NCBI RefSeq assembly: GCF_000006405.1
Contig: NW_003200804.1
Location: forward strand, 116,722-180,721
DNA from: Perkinsus marinus ATCC 50983
Taxonomy: Eukaryota > Perkinsozoa > Perkinsida > Perkinsidae
Direction of reading: 5' to 3'
Length of the DNA stretch: 64,000 bases
Below the pieces are notes generated by a model that was not told where the DNA came from, ran no database searches, and worked only from the letters and a program-made list of their open reading frames with translations. Of this stretch, positions 19,109 to 29,212 are shown piece by piece. A program made the position numbers and the translations under genes. Numbering within the stretch: position 1 is the first letter of the stretch; each line of letters opens with the position of its first letter.

Positions 19109-20623
19109 ACTCTTCCGACCTCCTCCATCATCCTCCTATAATCAATCGCCATTTGCAAGGCCTCATTAGCACCATATTGCTTCACTGAGAACGTTCTGCT
19201 GTTTTCTCGTCCTGAGGGCGATGCTCATCACATGTCTATGCAGCCGACCGTACCCTTGGGCTCCTCTCGCCATCTCGCAACCCACATCTGATAAGTCTCA
19301 TTGAAGGTAACGCCAGGCACGCCACTTCTCATCTTAGCACCAGGCACGTGATGTGGTATCACCGCCGGCTCCGAGGTCTGCTCCTCAGCCACTGGTACAG
19401 CGCTGGGTATCCAGGCCTCTGTACTCGGTGGCAGAGCCTCCAGTGGGGGAGTACCCCGCTCCGACGGTCGACCCATATGCGACGAGACAAAGCCCAGATC
19501 TTCGAGGAGCTGACGAGGGCAGCATCACACGAGGACCCATTGTCGATCCCAGTACCTTCCTCAACCTGATAGCGAGCCTGAATGCCCCGTCATCACCATA
19601 TTTGGACAAGGCGAAGCTCTTGCTCCGTTGCTGCCCTTCAGCTTCCCGCCAACGTGTCGCCCATGTACGGCTAAGTGGATTCCAGGTCACTCCCTGTATC
19701 TGTATGAGGTGCTCAAGATACTAATACACCGTAAAAAGCGGCCCTACCCCACTGGGCCGATCCGAGCTCGCATGATCTCCCGAGGGTAGTGGAGGCAATA
19801 CTGCCTTGGCTACCTCTCGCTCTGCCTCGGGTGTCAGGGGATGTGATCCCAACTACAACGGGCACATCATCATAAGCACAAGTGCAGCTGAGCAGTACCG
19901 TGCCGAGGTCACACAGGGCCAGGCAGTCCTCCACAGTCGCCAGATGATCTGGCGGGCCTGGCTGACCGAGAACAGGGTCGCTGGCCAGCTGAGCCAACGC
20001 TGATATTGTCTCGTCTGAACGCGGGGGAACATGACAGTATTGGAAGCAACTAGGGGTTACAGAGCTGTCCGTCATCCCGACTCCTCTTAGCGACAGGCTC
20101 CTCGTCATCTTCCGATCCCTCAGAAGGGGGCGTCATAGAGGCCTCCTCGACGATGGATGATGAATGGTCCGTGGCTCGAACATGCATTGTCCTTCTGGTG
20201 GCTGCAGAGGCAATGAATAGTACTACCACTCCACGGTCATCGCCACTCACCGACTGCCATCTGTAGCGCTTTAGCATCACCATGGCGCTTAGATGAGAAG
20301 CCCTTCGAATGTTCTTTCTTATCTTCACCCGTCCATCGTGCAACCCAGCGGCCTACCACACCACTGGTTACACTCGTCGTGTGAGAATGGTCACCTGTCT
20401 GAGGATGCCAGCTGACCCCAGGGATTCCGCTGGATCGTCGGCTCCCACGTCCACGAGACGATAGCTGTTGAGTAGCTGCCGCCAGAGCCTTCATAGGTGA
20501 AATCGCAGCAGTGTCGAAGTCGATGGTCGCTGCAACAGCAGCAGCTGCAGCTGCTGCTCCAGACACAGAGTCATCCGCATGCGAACCGGGCGGCAGAAGA
20601 TCCGATACGCCACCCTGATCCAT
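19033..20623 (-). CDS. ApiAP2-like transcription factor with three AP2 domains
   Basis: AP2 domains bind DNA through a three-stranded sheet. In alveolates they form the main transcription-factor family. From the minus-strand ATG at 20623, an Ala-rich stretch precedes domain 1: GIPGVSWHPQTG, a 42-nt intron, RWVARWTGEDKKEHSKGFSS, then KRHGDAKALQMAV. An acidic linker with a basic AKRSR patch follows. Domain 2 (about 19560-19690) is GVTWNPLSRTWATRW, then KSFALSKYGDDGAFRLAIRL. Domain 3 is GVPGVTFNETYQMWVARW and, after a short intron, RTFSVKQYGANEALQMAIDY. The frame runs on to a stop at 19033-19035, past the ERCC1 start codon, unless a further splice occurs. Minus-strand coding-like sequence up to about 21150 may add N-terminal exons. 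Confidence 0.75.
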
Positions 20624-21446
20624 AGTATCCACACACTAGGTCGAGGACGGCATAGCCTTACAGCTCCCCCTTCAATGGGAGGTACATTGCCAGTTCCAAC
20701 AGAGGGTTCCGCTGGGATGGTATGAGCGTGGACCACAGCGAGATCGCCCCGATCGTCCTGAATTTCCTCCAGCCGCCTCCACTCCTCATCGAGGATATCC
20801 CTCTCACGAGCCAAGGCTGATATGGTCACTGAGACATACAACTATGCTGGCATGAACAGCCCCCCCCGCGGTCATCACTTTGCAGTACAGAGATTGCCTT
20901 ATCGACTAGCACTGCAATCTCCGTCCGATGGTTCGGCAGTGGCGGTCGTTGCGGCCTCATGATAAAAAATGCACGGTCTGCAATGGGCGTTCCAGTGGTA
21001 GTACTATGGGACTCAACGACAGCGGTGATACCGGGCCCAGGAAACGCAATAAATGGGGAAGATGAGAGGAGCAAACCAGAGGGCAGTATGACTCCTCGTA
21101 CACATCTATCATGAATCTGCGAGATAACACTCTCGACCGTTGCCACGGATTTCCTATGCCGCCAAGCCTACAGGGACTTAACACTCAGGAACGATTTTTC
21201 ACGAAATCCCAGCTCCTGGTCATCGGCACTCTGCGTGTTGTTGGAGCCTGAACGAACTGAACTCAACATCACCATGAATACAATGTCTCGATGAACCCAC
21301 GATAGGTCCTTGTTACCCTTCACAAGTAGCCACGGACCACAACGTGATACCCGGCAAGTGAGCCAATGAGAGCTATCTAAGTGGTAGAAGCCCTTCGACT
21401 GGCGTCTGCCAAGGGTACCCGGCTTGATCAGCCTACCTGATGTAAG
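20624..21446 (-). other. Coding-like sequence upstream of the ApiAP2-like gene
   Basis: Minus-strand frames around 20700-20840 (coiled-coil-like RERDILDEEWRRLEEIQD) and 20826-21146 (VISQIHDRCVRGVILPSGLL) look coding but lack recognisable domains. They could be 5' exons of the ApiAP2-like gene or a separate gene. A G-run (CCCCCCC on the plus strand near 20860) is a likely spot for indel errors. Confidence 0.3.
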
Positions 21447-21693
21447 GCTGTCCGAGACCTGTCATGAAGCGGATAAGATAAGCAATCGTCTCAGATTACT
21501 AAAGATTTTCATTAATCATGCCTCGGTCCTAGCACCGGGTGCAGATTCGCCTTTTATCATCATAGACAACCACATCACCAGATTACCGAAGACTTCACTA
21601 ACTCTCTCCTGTGGCTGAATAATGTCTCACCCTGAGCTCAGCAGCAGTGGAGGTGTTCGACAGACCTCTCCTCAGTTTCAACAGCGCTCCCGG
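21447..21693. repeat. Left copy of sequence duplicated across the assembly gap
   Basis: 247 nt that are repeated almost exactly at 21794-22035, directly on the other side of a run of 100 N. The only differences I find are single-base length changes in A or T runs. Confidence 0.95.
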
Positions 21694-21793
21694 NNNNNNN
21701 NNNNNNNNNNNNNNNNNNNNNNNNNNNNNNNNNNNNNNNNNNNNNNNNNNNNNNNNNNNNNNNNNNNNNNNNNNNNNNNNNNNNNNNNNNNNN
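21694..21793. other. Assembly gap (100 N)
   Basis: Exactly 100 unknown bases, the usual placeholder for a gap of unknown size. The flanks are the same sequence, so the real gap may be zero or negative. Confidence 0.99.
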
Positions 21794-22035
21794 GCTGTCC
21801 GAGACCTGTCATGAAGCGGATAGATAGCATCGTCTCAGATACTAAAGATTTCATTAATCATGCCTCGGTCCTAGCACCGGGTGCAGATTCGCCTTTTATC
21901 ATCATAGACAACCACATCACCAGATTACCGAAGACTTCACTAACTCTCTCCTGTGGCTGAATAATGTCTCACCCTGAGCTCAGCAGCAGTGGAGGTGTTC
22001 GACAGACCTCTCCTCAGTTTCAACAGCGCTCCCGG
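21794..22035. repeat. Right copy of sequence duplicated across the assembly gap
   Basis: Matches 21447-21693 but is five bases shorter. All five losses are single A or T bases from short homopolymers, as in GATAAGATAAGCAATCG against GATAGATAGCATCG. Confidence 0.95.
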
Positions 22036-22188
22036 GACCGAGTTTTACATGTGAATTCCAATCCGGGTAAACCTCCGTGGACCACGAAATTCACAAGGAC
22101 TACCCCGCGTCCCCAACCGTACATGCCATAATAAACGCAAGCAGAAGGCAGCGACCATTGACACTTCCGCAGACCAGGATTCCATGCT

Positions 22189-23113
22189 CAGAATGGTCTG
22201 CTGTCAGGCTTAAGGATAATCCTCATGAATTCCTCCTCACTGATCAGCCCATCACCATCAACATCTGCCCCCTTCATCATCTCATTCAGCTCGTCCTCCG
22301 ATAAGTGCTCACCTGAACTGCCATCATCACAACTAAGATTGCCCCAGATGTACTACCGAGCTCCATCGCTAGCGACTTGAGATTAGCATGCGATACCTTG
22401 CCAGACTCCCCTTTGAACATATGGTAGGCTTTCTCCACTACGGCCCTCGAGTCCTGCTCCGTCATCTTCTCCAACATAATTTCTAGGAATTCATAGAAGT
22501 CCAACGTACCTCACCATCACCAAATCTTCTCCCCCATCTAATGCAGTCCTCCCTACCATGCTCCCTTGGCGACCCTTCCTCACCATCCTCCTCTTGCTCA
22601 TCAGCCTTGCCCTCATCCCCATCCTGTTGTGCCGCTGTCGATGGTCGTGACGCATCCCGTAGCTGCTGTTGTCGGGACTGGGGTGGCTCCGACTGCTTAT
22701 CATCAGTCATCGTCTCCTCCCCGACCACTGGACCCGACTTCGGCACCGACCCTCTTGTGTATTTCCCTGAATGGTTCACTCCCGGTTCATCACCGTAAGA
22801 TCATCTCCCGCGACCCACCAACCAAACGCTTCAACTCTTCCTTCTCAGTCTCGAATCCCAGAGCTCGCAGAATGACCTGAATCAACGACTCAAACACACC
22901 AAGCCATCCCAGGCTTACGCGGAGACCCCTGATATCGATGATACCAGTACCCTCACGGTCGAACACATCAAAGGCTTCCTTCAACTCCGCCTTGTGCTCA
23001 TCGCGTAGTTCGAACCTGTTCAGCAACAACAATACCGTCCTAAGCGTAAGAGTCTCGACTCACCGAGGGTACCTCCCAGAGACAGTCTTCATCCCCTTGC
23101 TGGGTGAATTCAT
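22189..23113 (-). CDS. Centrin-like EF-hand protein with an acidic insertion
   Basis: Centrins are calcium-binding proteins of basal bodies and centrosomes. Exon 1 (23064-23113) starts at the ATG at 23113 and encodes a short basic leader, MNSPSKGMKTVSGRYPR. It splices over a 48-nt intron to FELRDEHKAELKEAFDVFD, then REGTGIIDIRGLR. Another short intron leads to VILRALGFETEKEELKRLV. The C-terminal half has DFYEFLEIMLEKMTEQDSRA, then KAYHMFKGESGKVSHANLKS, and then DELNEMMKGADVDGDGLISE. The last EF loop (DVDGDGLISEEE) is canonical, while the third (KGESGKVSHANL) is degenerate. Between the second and third regions is a long Glu/Asp/Gln-rich stretch, about 22510-22780, which may be an insertion or partly intronic. 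The stop is at 22189-22191. Confidence 0.8.
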
Positions 23114-23167
23114 GATTGGTGATGATGATATCGCAAAGCTGCCTGGCTCGTCTCATCTACAGGCTCT

Positions 23168-23480
23168 CTACCCAGTCAAACTCTCACGATAACAGAACAT
23201 GGCCCCTAGCCGATCACGCAGCCTTCCTGACTCTGACGCCACACCACGTATATTCATGACGAGCCCATTATATTTGCACCCGACTGTGCCCCGGAACTCA
23301 ACACTGAGCCCGATGGGGGCATTGTAGCGGAAACTTAAAACGTACGTTATCGCCTCATCCCCCTTTACCACTGAGCCTGCTGCTATGCCTGCGAACACCC
23401 GCTGTGCGAAGAGTACATTCTTATCAATTGCAAGAGCGAACCAAGCAGCCTTGCCGACTCTGAGGGCGACCCTTCAAAGA
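23168..23480 (-). CDS. Unrecognised minus-strand coding exon(s)
   Basis: A continuous minus-strand frame reads VGKAAWFALAIDKNVLFAQR, then VFAGIAAGSVVKGDEAITYV, and ends near 23168 after YRESLTG. The composition looks like a folded protein rather than a shadow frame. I recognise no family. Start and upstream exons are unknown. It lies about 55 nt upstream of the centrin ATG on the same strand, so the two genes are tightly packed. Confidence 0.35.
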
Positions 23481-24013
23481 ACTTCCTCGCTCACCGAAAG
23501 GCGTTCATGCAATCTTTGATGATCGCAACCCAGCCTGCTACTACTACTATTATCGATACCCCTTCCACTACTACGGAGAGCGATATTCACCGACTCGGGG
23601 TCGACCGTAAAGGGCTGCCTCACCGCCACAGCATCATCATGCGGCCATGTACTGAAGGATGGCTGTCTAAGACCACGAGCCAGTTAGTGAACCCATTCGC
23701 ATATTCGTCCACCCACAGGGAACAGACCAGAGTGAATTTGCGAGGTAACACAACTCGCATGTTGACTGAACTCCATGCATTGAATTCATGATGATGACGA
23801 CGCCATCCCCGACCGCCCCGGCGACGATTCGACCGGCTGGTGGCAGGTGAGAGGCTAGAGGCACGATTGTACTGGGCGACTGTGAGTGATGACCATAATA
23901 CAACAGAGAGAAATCGAACAAGAATAAATGGTAATTGACAGCCGCCGTATAGTACCTATTGCCAAAGCAAAACACAGAGAGTCACCACCATGCTCCTACA
24001 GAACAGCATACGT

Positions 24014-24270
24014 CTAGTTACAGTTACCGAAACACTCGAGGTTCCCACAAGCCACCTGAAAGTGGAGGAACATGTCCCATAAATGCATCTCATTGGCATA
24101 TCCCCGGGAAGACTCACCCGTCCTCCGCTGGCCGATGCCCGGAGGTGGACCCTTCATGGAGAGCCATGACCGACTGAGGTATTGCGGTATGAACTCAGGA
24201 GCGTCTGGATTCAATCGCCTCTCTGGCACAGCTACAACAGAACGATTAGCTTGGCCATCCCGAGCACGCT
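24014..24270 (-). CDS. Protein with a PAM2 motif (C-terminal exon)
   Basis: A minus-strand exon reads RRLNPDAPEFIPQYLSRSW followed by a Gly/Pro-rich stretch and a stop near 24014. LNPDAPEFIPQ fits the PAM2 consensus (LNp.A.EF.P), which binds the MLLE domain of poly(A)-binding protein. PAM2 occurs in mRNA regulators such as ataxin-2, eRF3, LARP4 and TOB; none of their folded domains is visible nearby, so the identity is open. The upstream exons probably lie in 24300-26000 on the same strand, where frames such as GSKVKMSIGSSGTTKASLKE are disordered and Ser/Thr-rich. Confidence 0.5.
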
Positions 24271-26100
24271 CTTGACCTGAGTTAAGGCCACAATGGATTC
24301 CGAGCGAAACCCTTGACCATTCAAAACGGCGACTGCCTCAACTCACTTCCAAGTGCCGCAGCGTCGTCCACCTCGCTGCAGCTATCTCCCGGAGGGAGCC
24401 TGAAAGGAGAATAGTTCACGGAGACAACTACCGAGGTAAACTAAAGGGCCATCGCGCTCGTTAATGACATATCCCTGGTTCTGTTTTACAATTTCTCGTT
24501 CAAAGGTTATGGCCAGAATCGTTTTCGTGCGTTTTCTGCAACGTGTCACAGTCGGTCCTCTCGGGTAACCCTAGGGAGCACGCCTTCCCCTTACGTATGC
24601 GCCTCTCTAGCATCACTCGATAGCATATCATCAGACTCCAGCGAGCCGCCTCCATCCTGGTCCATGGCCAGCTCAGCCAAATACGCTGTGTACCTCAACC
24701 AAACCCACATAATCTCACCACAGATCCTTCGACCCCTCAGGATCACGTAAGGTCTGCATCACTGATGCTCCGTCGCCTTCGGAACCGCCTTCTTCTCCTG
24801 CCCACATCAGCCTCCCGGGAGTCACTACTGTCCCCAGCTTTCGCTACTGATAACTCCTCCGACCCGCTCAGCACCTAACCTCCCTAGTCGACCAGTCACC
24901 CGAGCTGTCACCACTCACCGAGGCCTCGATACTGCCCTGTCGAGATGCCCCGGGCCGTTCGTCCTCCGACAACTCTTCCTCCGCTGTAGGATACTCCACA
25001 TGCAGGAAGGTGCCTAGGACCGGCCCTAGCCTTGCCCCTAGGACCTTCTCCCCCTACCCTTCACTCTAAACCACATACCCTCATCCCCCATTGAAGGCTG
25101 GGCTTCTCGGAAGGTCCCTGCCGGGCCGATTGACCTGCTGCCTTTATACCAATTCACAGCGCGCAACCAATGACTGACGAGTCCTCCCCTGCTTCTCCTC
25201 CGTCATCCATGCCTGAGTTCACCTTGTCAACGGCGTGCCGAGAAGCCGTGTTGCACGGTGTTGGCAGTGCCAACCTATATCTAAATAGAAGCTCACCAAC
25301 CCAACCGTGTCGGCCCACTTCATAGGAGTAGCATCCGGTGTTTCCATCGGGGCACCTTCCTTCAAACTGGCCTTAGTCGTCCCCGACGAGCCTATGCTCA
25401 TCTTCACCTTAGAGCCAGACTCCAATGGGTTACGCGGAGTAACTGTCGATGCACGCTGTACCGACCAGACCCCAGCCGTCCTCCTCCCCACGAACCCTCC
25501 GGCCGCTGTCCCGTATCCTCAATTTCAGGCGTCTCAACACGCCTCTCCCAAGCCACAATATCTCCATCAGTTTTCCGCTGAAGCCCAGGGAACAGTAATT
25601 TGTGAGCAGGGTCAAGGGGTTCTAACCCACAGTAACTACCGACGTACCTACAAAGCCGTCACACAGACCGTCACCATAGACACTCCATCCTACACTGCTC
25701 CTATCCCCATCACCAATAGTGTCACCACAGCCAGTGATGTAGGAATCACAACCATCTGAGCACAGCATGTCCACACACTCGCATGACCCTTCCCACCGAG
25801 AGCACTGCATAAACTGCTGTACAGCCGACCAGCCACCAAGCGATCTGTTGGTCACCAAGAAGGTCCTTCAAGCTGCAGTCAACGAGTCTCCTACCGGCCA
25901 TGAACAACTCAACCTCCCAGTCGACCCTGACGGACCCGCCAACACAACCTAACCACTGTTACATAAGAACGGGCCTTGAGCGACTCCATTTCCGAGTGTT
26001 TACAGCAATGTGAATTAACGATGAATGATTTATGCGAAAAGTGTGGCTGTTTATTATGCTGTATCGACTGAGCCTTGCTGCCCCCAGACCTTCGCATCCT
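24271..26100 (-). other. Poorly resolved, probably minus-strand coding region
   Basis: Several minus-strand frames (for example 25219-25491) encode Ser/Thr/Pro-rich sequence without domains I recognise. A plus-strand frame at 25307-25759 is long but Thr/Pro-rich and looks like the antisense shadow of these. The frames may be upstream exons of the PAM2 protein. I could not establish a reliable exon chain. Confidence 0.3.
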
Positions 26101-26933
26101 CTACTTCGCAATACCTGAACAACACCATAGCCAGCACCCCGCCAGCCCCTCGAGAATGCTGGCCGCCCTCTCATACACTCCCTTACTGCCGTTTTTTTGC
26201 AGTTCCTCTATCCTACTCAAGCCTCCACACTCCTCCAACATTCTGACCATAACACCATCCTCGGCCCAACCAACAGCCCTCCCCTACTCTAGGTATCGGT
26301 TTGTGCTCTCTCCCGTCTCCTCCTGGACTTCGCATCCCACCTTTAAAATGCCCTCGATGGCCTCCAACACCACTTGGACCATCCTAGAATCCCTCACGTC
26401 CAGCACTGTACCTGACCATGCACTCCACTGCTAAACTATCATCCCATACACCGGCCTCACATGTCGCCGTAATGCCCTTGTAGTGCTCAACAACATAGCG
26501 GACCTGGGCCGGCGTACCACCCGCGCATAGGTTGCAAACTACCCATACTGCCTCTCGAAGTATCTCATCCTTCTTAGCACCCAGTAGCATCTCAAAGACC
26601 TCACCCAAAAGTCCACAATCGATAACCTACTACCACTAACACCACCACTACCTTCGTCCCTAGACCCAAAATGAGTCGCCGGCTTGCTCAGCGTTTTGAA
26701 ATCGGCCTCGGCAGTCTCCTCCATCTCGGTGCCTTTTAACCTGCGACGACGGACCAACTGGTCCTCTTTCCCCTCCTCCCGAATTTGCACAGTAGCATCC
26801 TGAAGTATCACCGCCGCTGCTCCCACAGCACCAGACCCTCCCAACGCACCTAACTAGCATCGCCTGAGGCCTTCTTGAAGTTCCTACGGCGAGCCGCAAT
26901 CCTCGTCTCGAAAGAATCCGACAACCCAGTCAT
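26101..26933 (-). CDS. Importin-alpha-like protein lacking most ARM repeats
   Basis: Importin-alpha carries nuclear-localisation-signal cargo through importin-beta. The ATG at 26931-26933 starts an IBB domain: FETRIAARRRNFKKASGDA, a 38-nt intron, then DATVQIREEGKEDQLVRRRR. After a short linker the sequence jumps to a late ARM region: VIDCGLLGEVFEMLLGAKKD, then REAVWVVCNLCAGG. It continues with RMVQVVLEAIEGILKVGCE and the C-terminal MVRMLEECGGLSRIEEL, then YERAASILEGLAG, and a stop at 26101-26103. A normal importin-alpha has about ten ARM repeats and 500-550 residues. Here the span leaves room for about 250, so the repeats that form the major NLS-binding groove seem absent. I could not join the linker exon to the ARM exon in frame, so an internal deletion, pseudogene or misassembly is possible. 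Confidence 0.65.
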
Positions 26934-28640
26934 CAAGGATAGTACCAAGACAGACACACACTAACAGACACCTCTTCACGAATCTTATATAACGCCCAAC
27001 ACACCGGGTGGATCAGAAACGATGCACTAATCATAACGATGGCAAGCGGACCGAAGACCCCGCGTTCTTAATTACATCACTCCAATACCTAGCCCTTTGC
27101 GGTGCCAGCACCTTGAATGGCGGAGCCTCTGCATGAACACAGTCAGACAAGTCACGACGATATATATACGGCATTACTCAGTAGGGCTTCTCCCGGTGCT
27201 AATACCTCCAAGGGGATTATCACAAGATTCTCCTCCTTCTCTCGAAGCACCCATCTCATCACAGGATCCTCAACCATCCTCCGATGCTTCAACCTGCCCG
27301 AGCCTTGCCCCGTACACACACACTACTCTCTACTTCATTTTCGCCGCGGTCGTAATAAGCTGATAAAACTCCTGCAGGCATGTCTGTTTCGTTGACGCGA
27401 CCCTTATATAGCTACAATCTGACCACACAGCTCATCGCCACGCACTAGCTACCATATACCACCCTTGCCAGTCCGATTGGATGCCACAGCGAAGACCACT
27501 CTGAACTGCACAGTGAGGCACTGCTCACCAGCGTCCAACCCTCCCTGTGGATACCCAAGCCCTTCCCTCTGCTCTCGAGTACTCATTACTACCATCAGCA
27601 CTACTAAGCACCACTTCTCTCACCCCGTGGCATTCACCTAATGGATGGAGAGCTGCTATATGAGCTGGGAAGGCCTCCGGTCGCCTTATGAACTGCAGGA
27701 CTATACACTTTCCATCATCACGGACTAGCCTCCCGCACCTCATCGTAGCTCTCTTGCAAGGCCTTGCCTCGAGTATCAGTCCAAAGCTTCAAGCTGTCGC
27801 CGACCCAGGGCAACCCACCCGCCTCAGGAGGCGTGCTCGACAACGACGACGGTGACACCGCTGGTTGCGGCCGACGAGTCGCCTGAAATGAAGCCTAGTA
27901 CACTCAAGGGCGTAGCGACCTTCGACCGACTCTCTCTGAAGACCTGCTACTCGCGGCTGACGGGACCAAGGGCGGTGGTGGGGTATACAGCAAGAACCGC
28001 TCCGCTGAATTCGTCAACGTCAAGAGCCCTCGAGTGGGGCGAAGGGCCGTCATTGAGTAATGAATGATCCAACTCGCCAACATCATAGACCTTGCTTAGA
28101 ATACGAAGGACACATGTCTCTCTATCCTATGCTCTCGGTGCGCCATGTAAAATCAAGGGACGCTACGTGGCAAAATTCGTTACCGAACGAACGACGGTGA
28201 TCCGCTAAAGCCACCTTTGCGACTCAGTGATCCCAAAAACGGTCCTCAGTCGGCGATGTAAACGTCAAGTCCTCCAAGATATCCCCGCTACAGGATCAGC
28301 ACGATTGCCACGAGTAATCGTATGGTACCCAATCTGTGCTTGCCCGATGCCGTTTCTTCTCATCCGGCGTGTTCGATATAGCCGTTAAGGAGAAAGCTCA
28401 CCCGTCGATCCTTACGCTATACAGCTCACACTTCATACATCTCGACACATTTTCTGGGCCAGTGCTCAGTCCAAGCCTGATGATGGCCGTTTGCCTACGG
28501 ACCACCCCTGAAGCCTGACGGCAACATGGACCCATATTGAACTACTAAAGCGAGAATCAATAGAATAGGTAGACAAGAAATTAAAAACAGGAATAGTTGA
28601 CAACAAAACGCGCAGCCACCCCGTCCGCAGGAGAGAGCTG
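26934..28640. other. No confidently assigned gene
   Basis: Minus-strand frames at about 27525-27810 (LWTDTRGKALQESYDEVREA; RRPEAFPAHIAALHPLG) may be exons of an unrecognised gene. The plus-strand frames are Ser/Pro/Thr-rich and look like shadows. The promoter of the importin-alpha-like gene should lie in the first few hundred bases. Nothing else is distinct. Confidence 0.3.
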
Positions 28641-28883
28641 TGATTAACAATGAATATCTTGGGAAGGAAGCTCCCGGAGTGCGAGTCGAGGTTAAATACG
28701 AACTCCCTCATAGCATCTATGAATCACCTGAACAACAAGAGTCATTACTATGGCTACCTGAGACCTCAAACTCTCAGACCTGCATCTGCGTCGGGCAGCC
28801 ACCGCACGCAGGAGCGGCTCCGAATGAGGCTCTGCCAGCCATAAAGAACCTGAGGTCGGACCAAGCAGAGTGTCCGTTGCGCC

Positions 28884-28887
28884 CTTG
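28884..28887. repeat. Target-site duplication CTTG, left
   Basis: Four bases, CTTG, directly outside the left LTR match those directly outside the right LTR. This is the mark left by retroviral-type integration. Confidence 0.8.
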
Positions 28888-29212
28888 TGTGCCGGGAACA
28901 GCACCACCACAGATGAGGGTCGAACCAGAGGGAGACACGAATTCAGTTACAGAGGGTTCTTCACCGTTCGAAGCATCACTGCCGTTGTTGGTCATAGCTT
29001 ACGCAACTCCAATTGAAGGTACGGAGAACCGTAGAAGGTCAATTAGAGATAGATGGAACGAAGCTGCAAACGAATGGGATTCAGCTCGCTCTAACAGTCA
29101 TCATAATGCATACTACACTACGACTCTAGAATGCACGATACTTTATTCGCAGTCATCATCGATAGTATGTTCTAGTCAGCCCTCTCGCTCGCCACGCGGT
29201 TACACCGTTACA
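28888..29212 (-). repeat. 3' LTR of the retrotransposon (left end)
   Basis: 325 bp bounded by TG...CA and identical, as far as I can see, to 34691-35015. Read on the minus strand it starts TGTAACGGTGTAACC and ends TTCCCGGCACA. Its first bases supply the stop codon TAA (29208-29210) of the integrase frame. Like the 5' LTR it contains the first 36 codons of gag, here reading outward into host DNA. Confidence 0.95.

Noticed and set aside
25307-25759. Plus-strand open frame of 150 codons
   Set aside because: Thr/Pro-rich low-complexity translation, opposite minus-strand frames with similar coding potential; no domain and no convincing start context.
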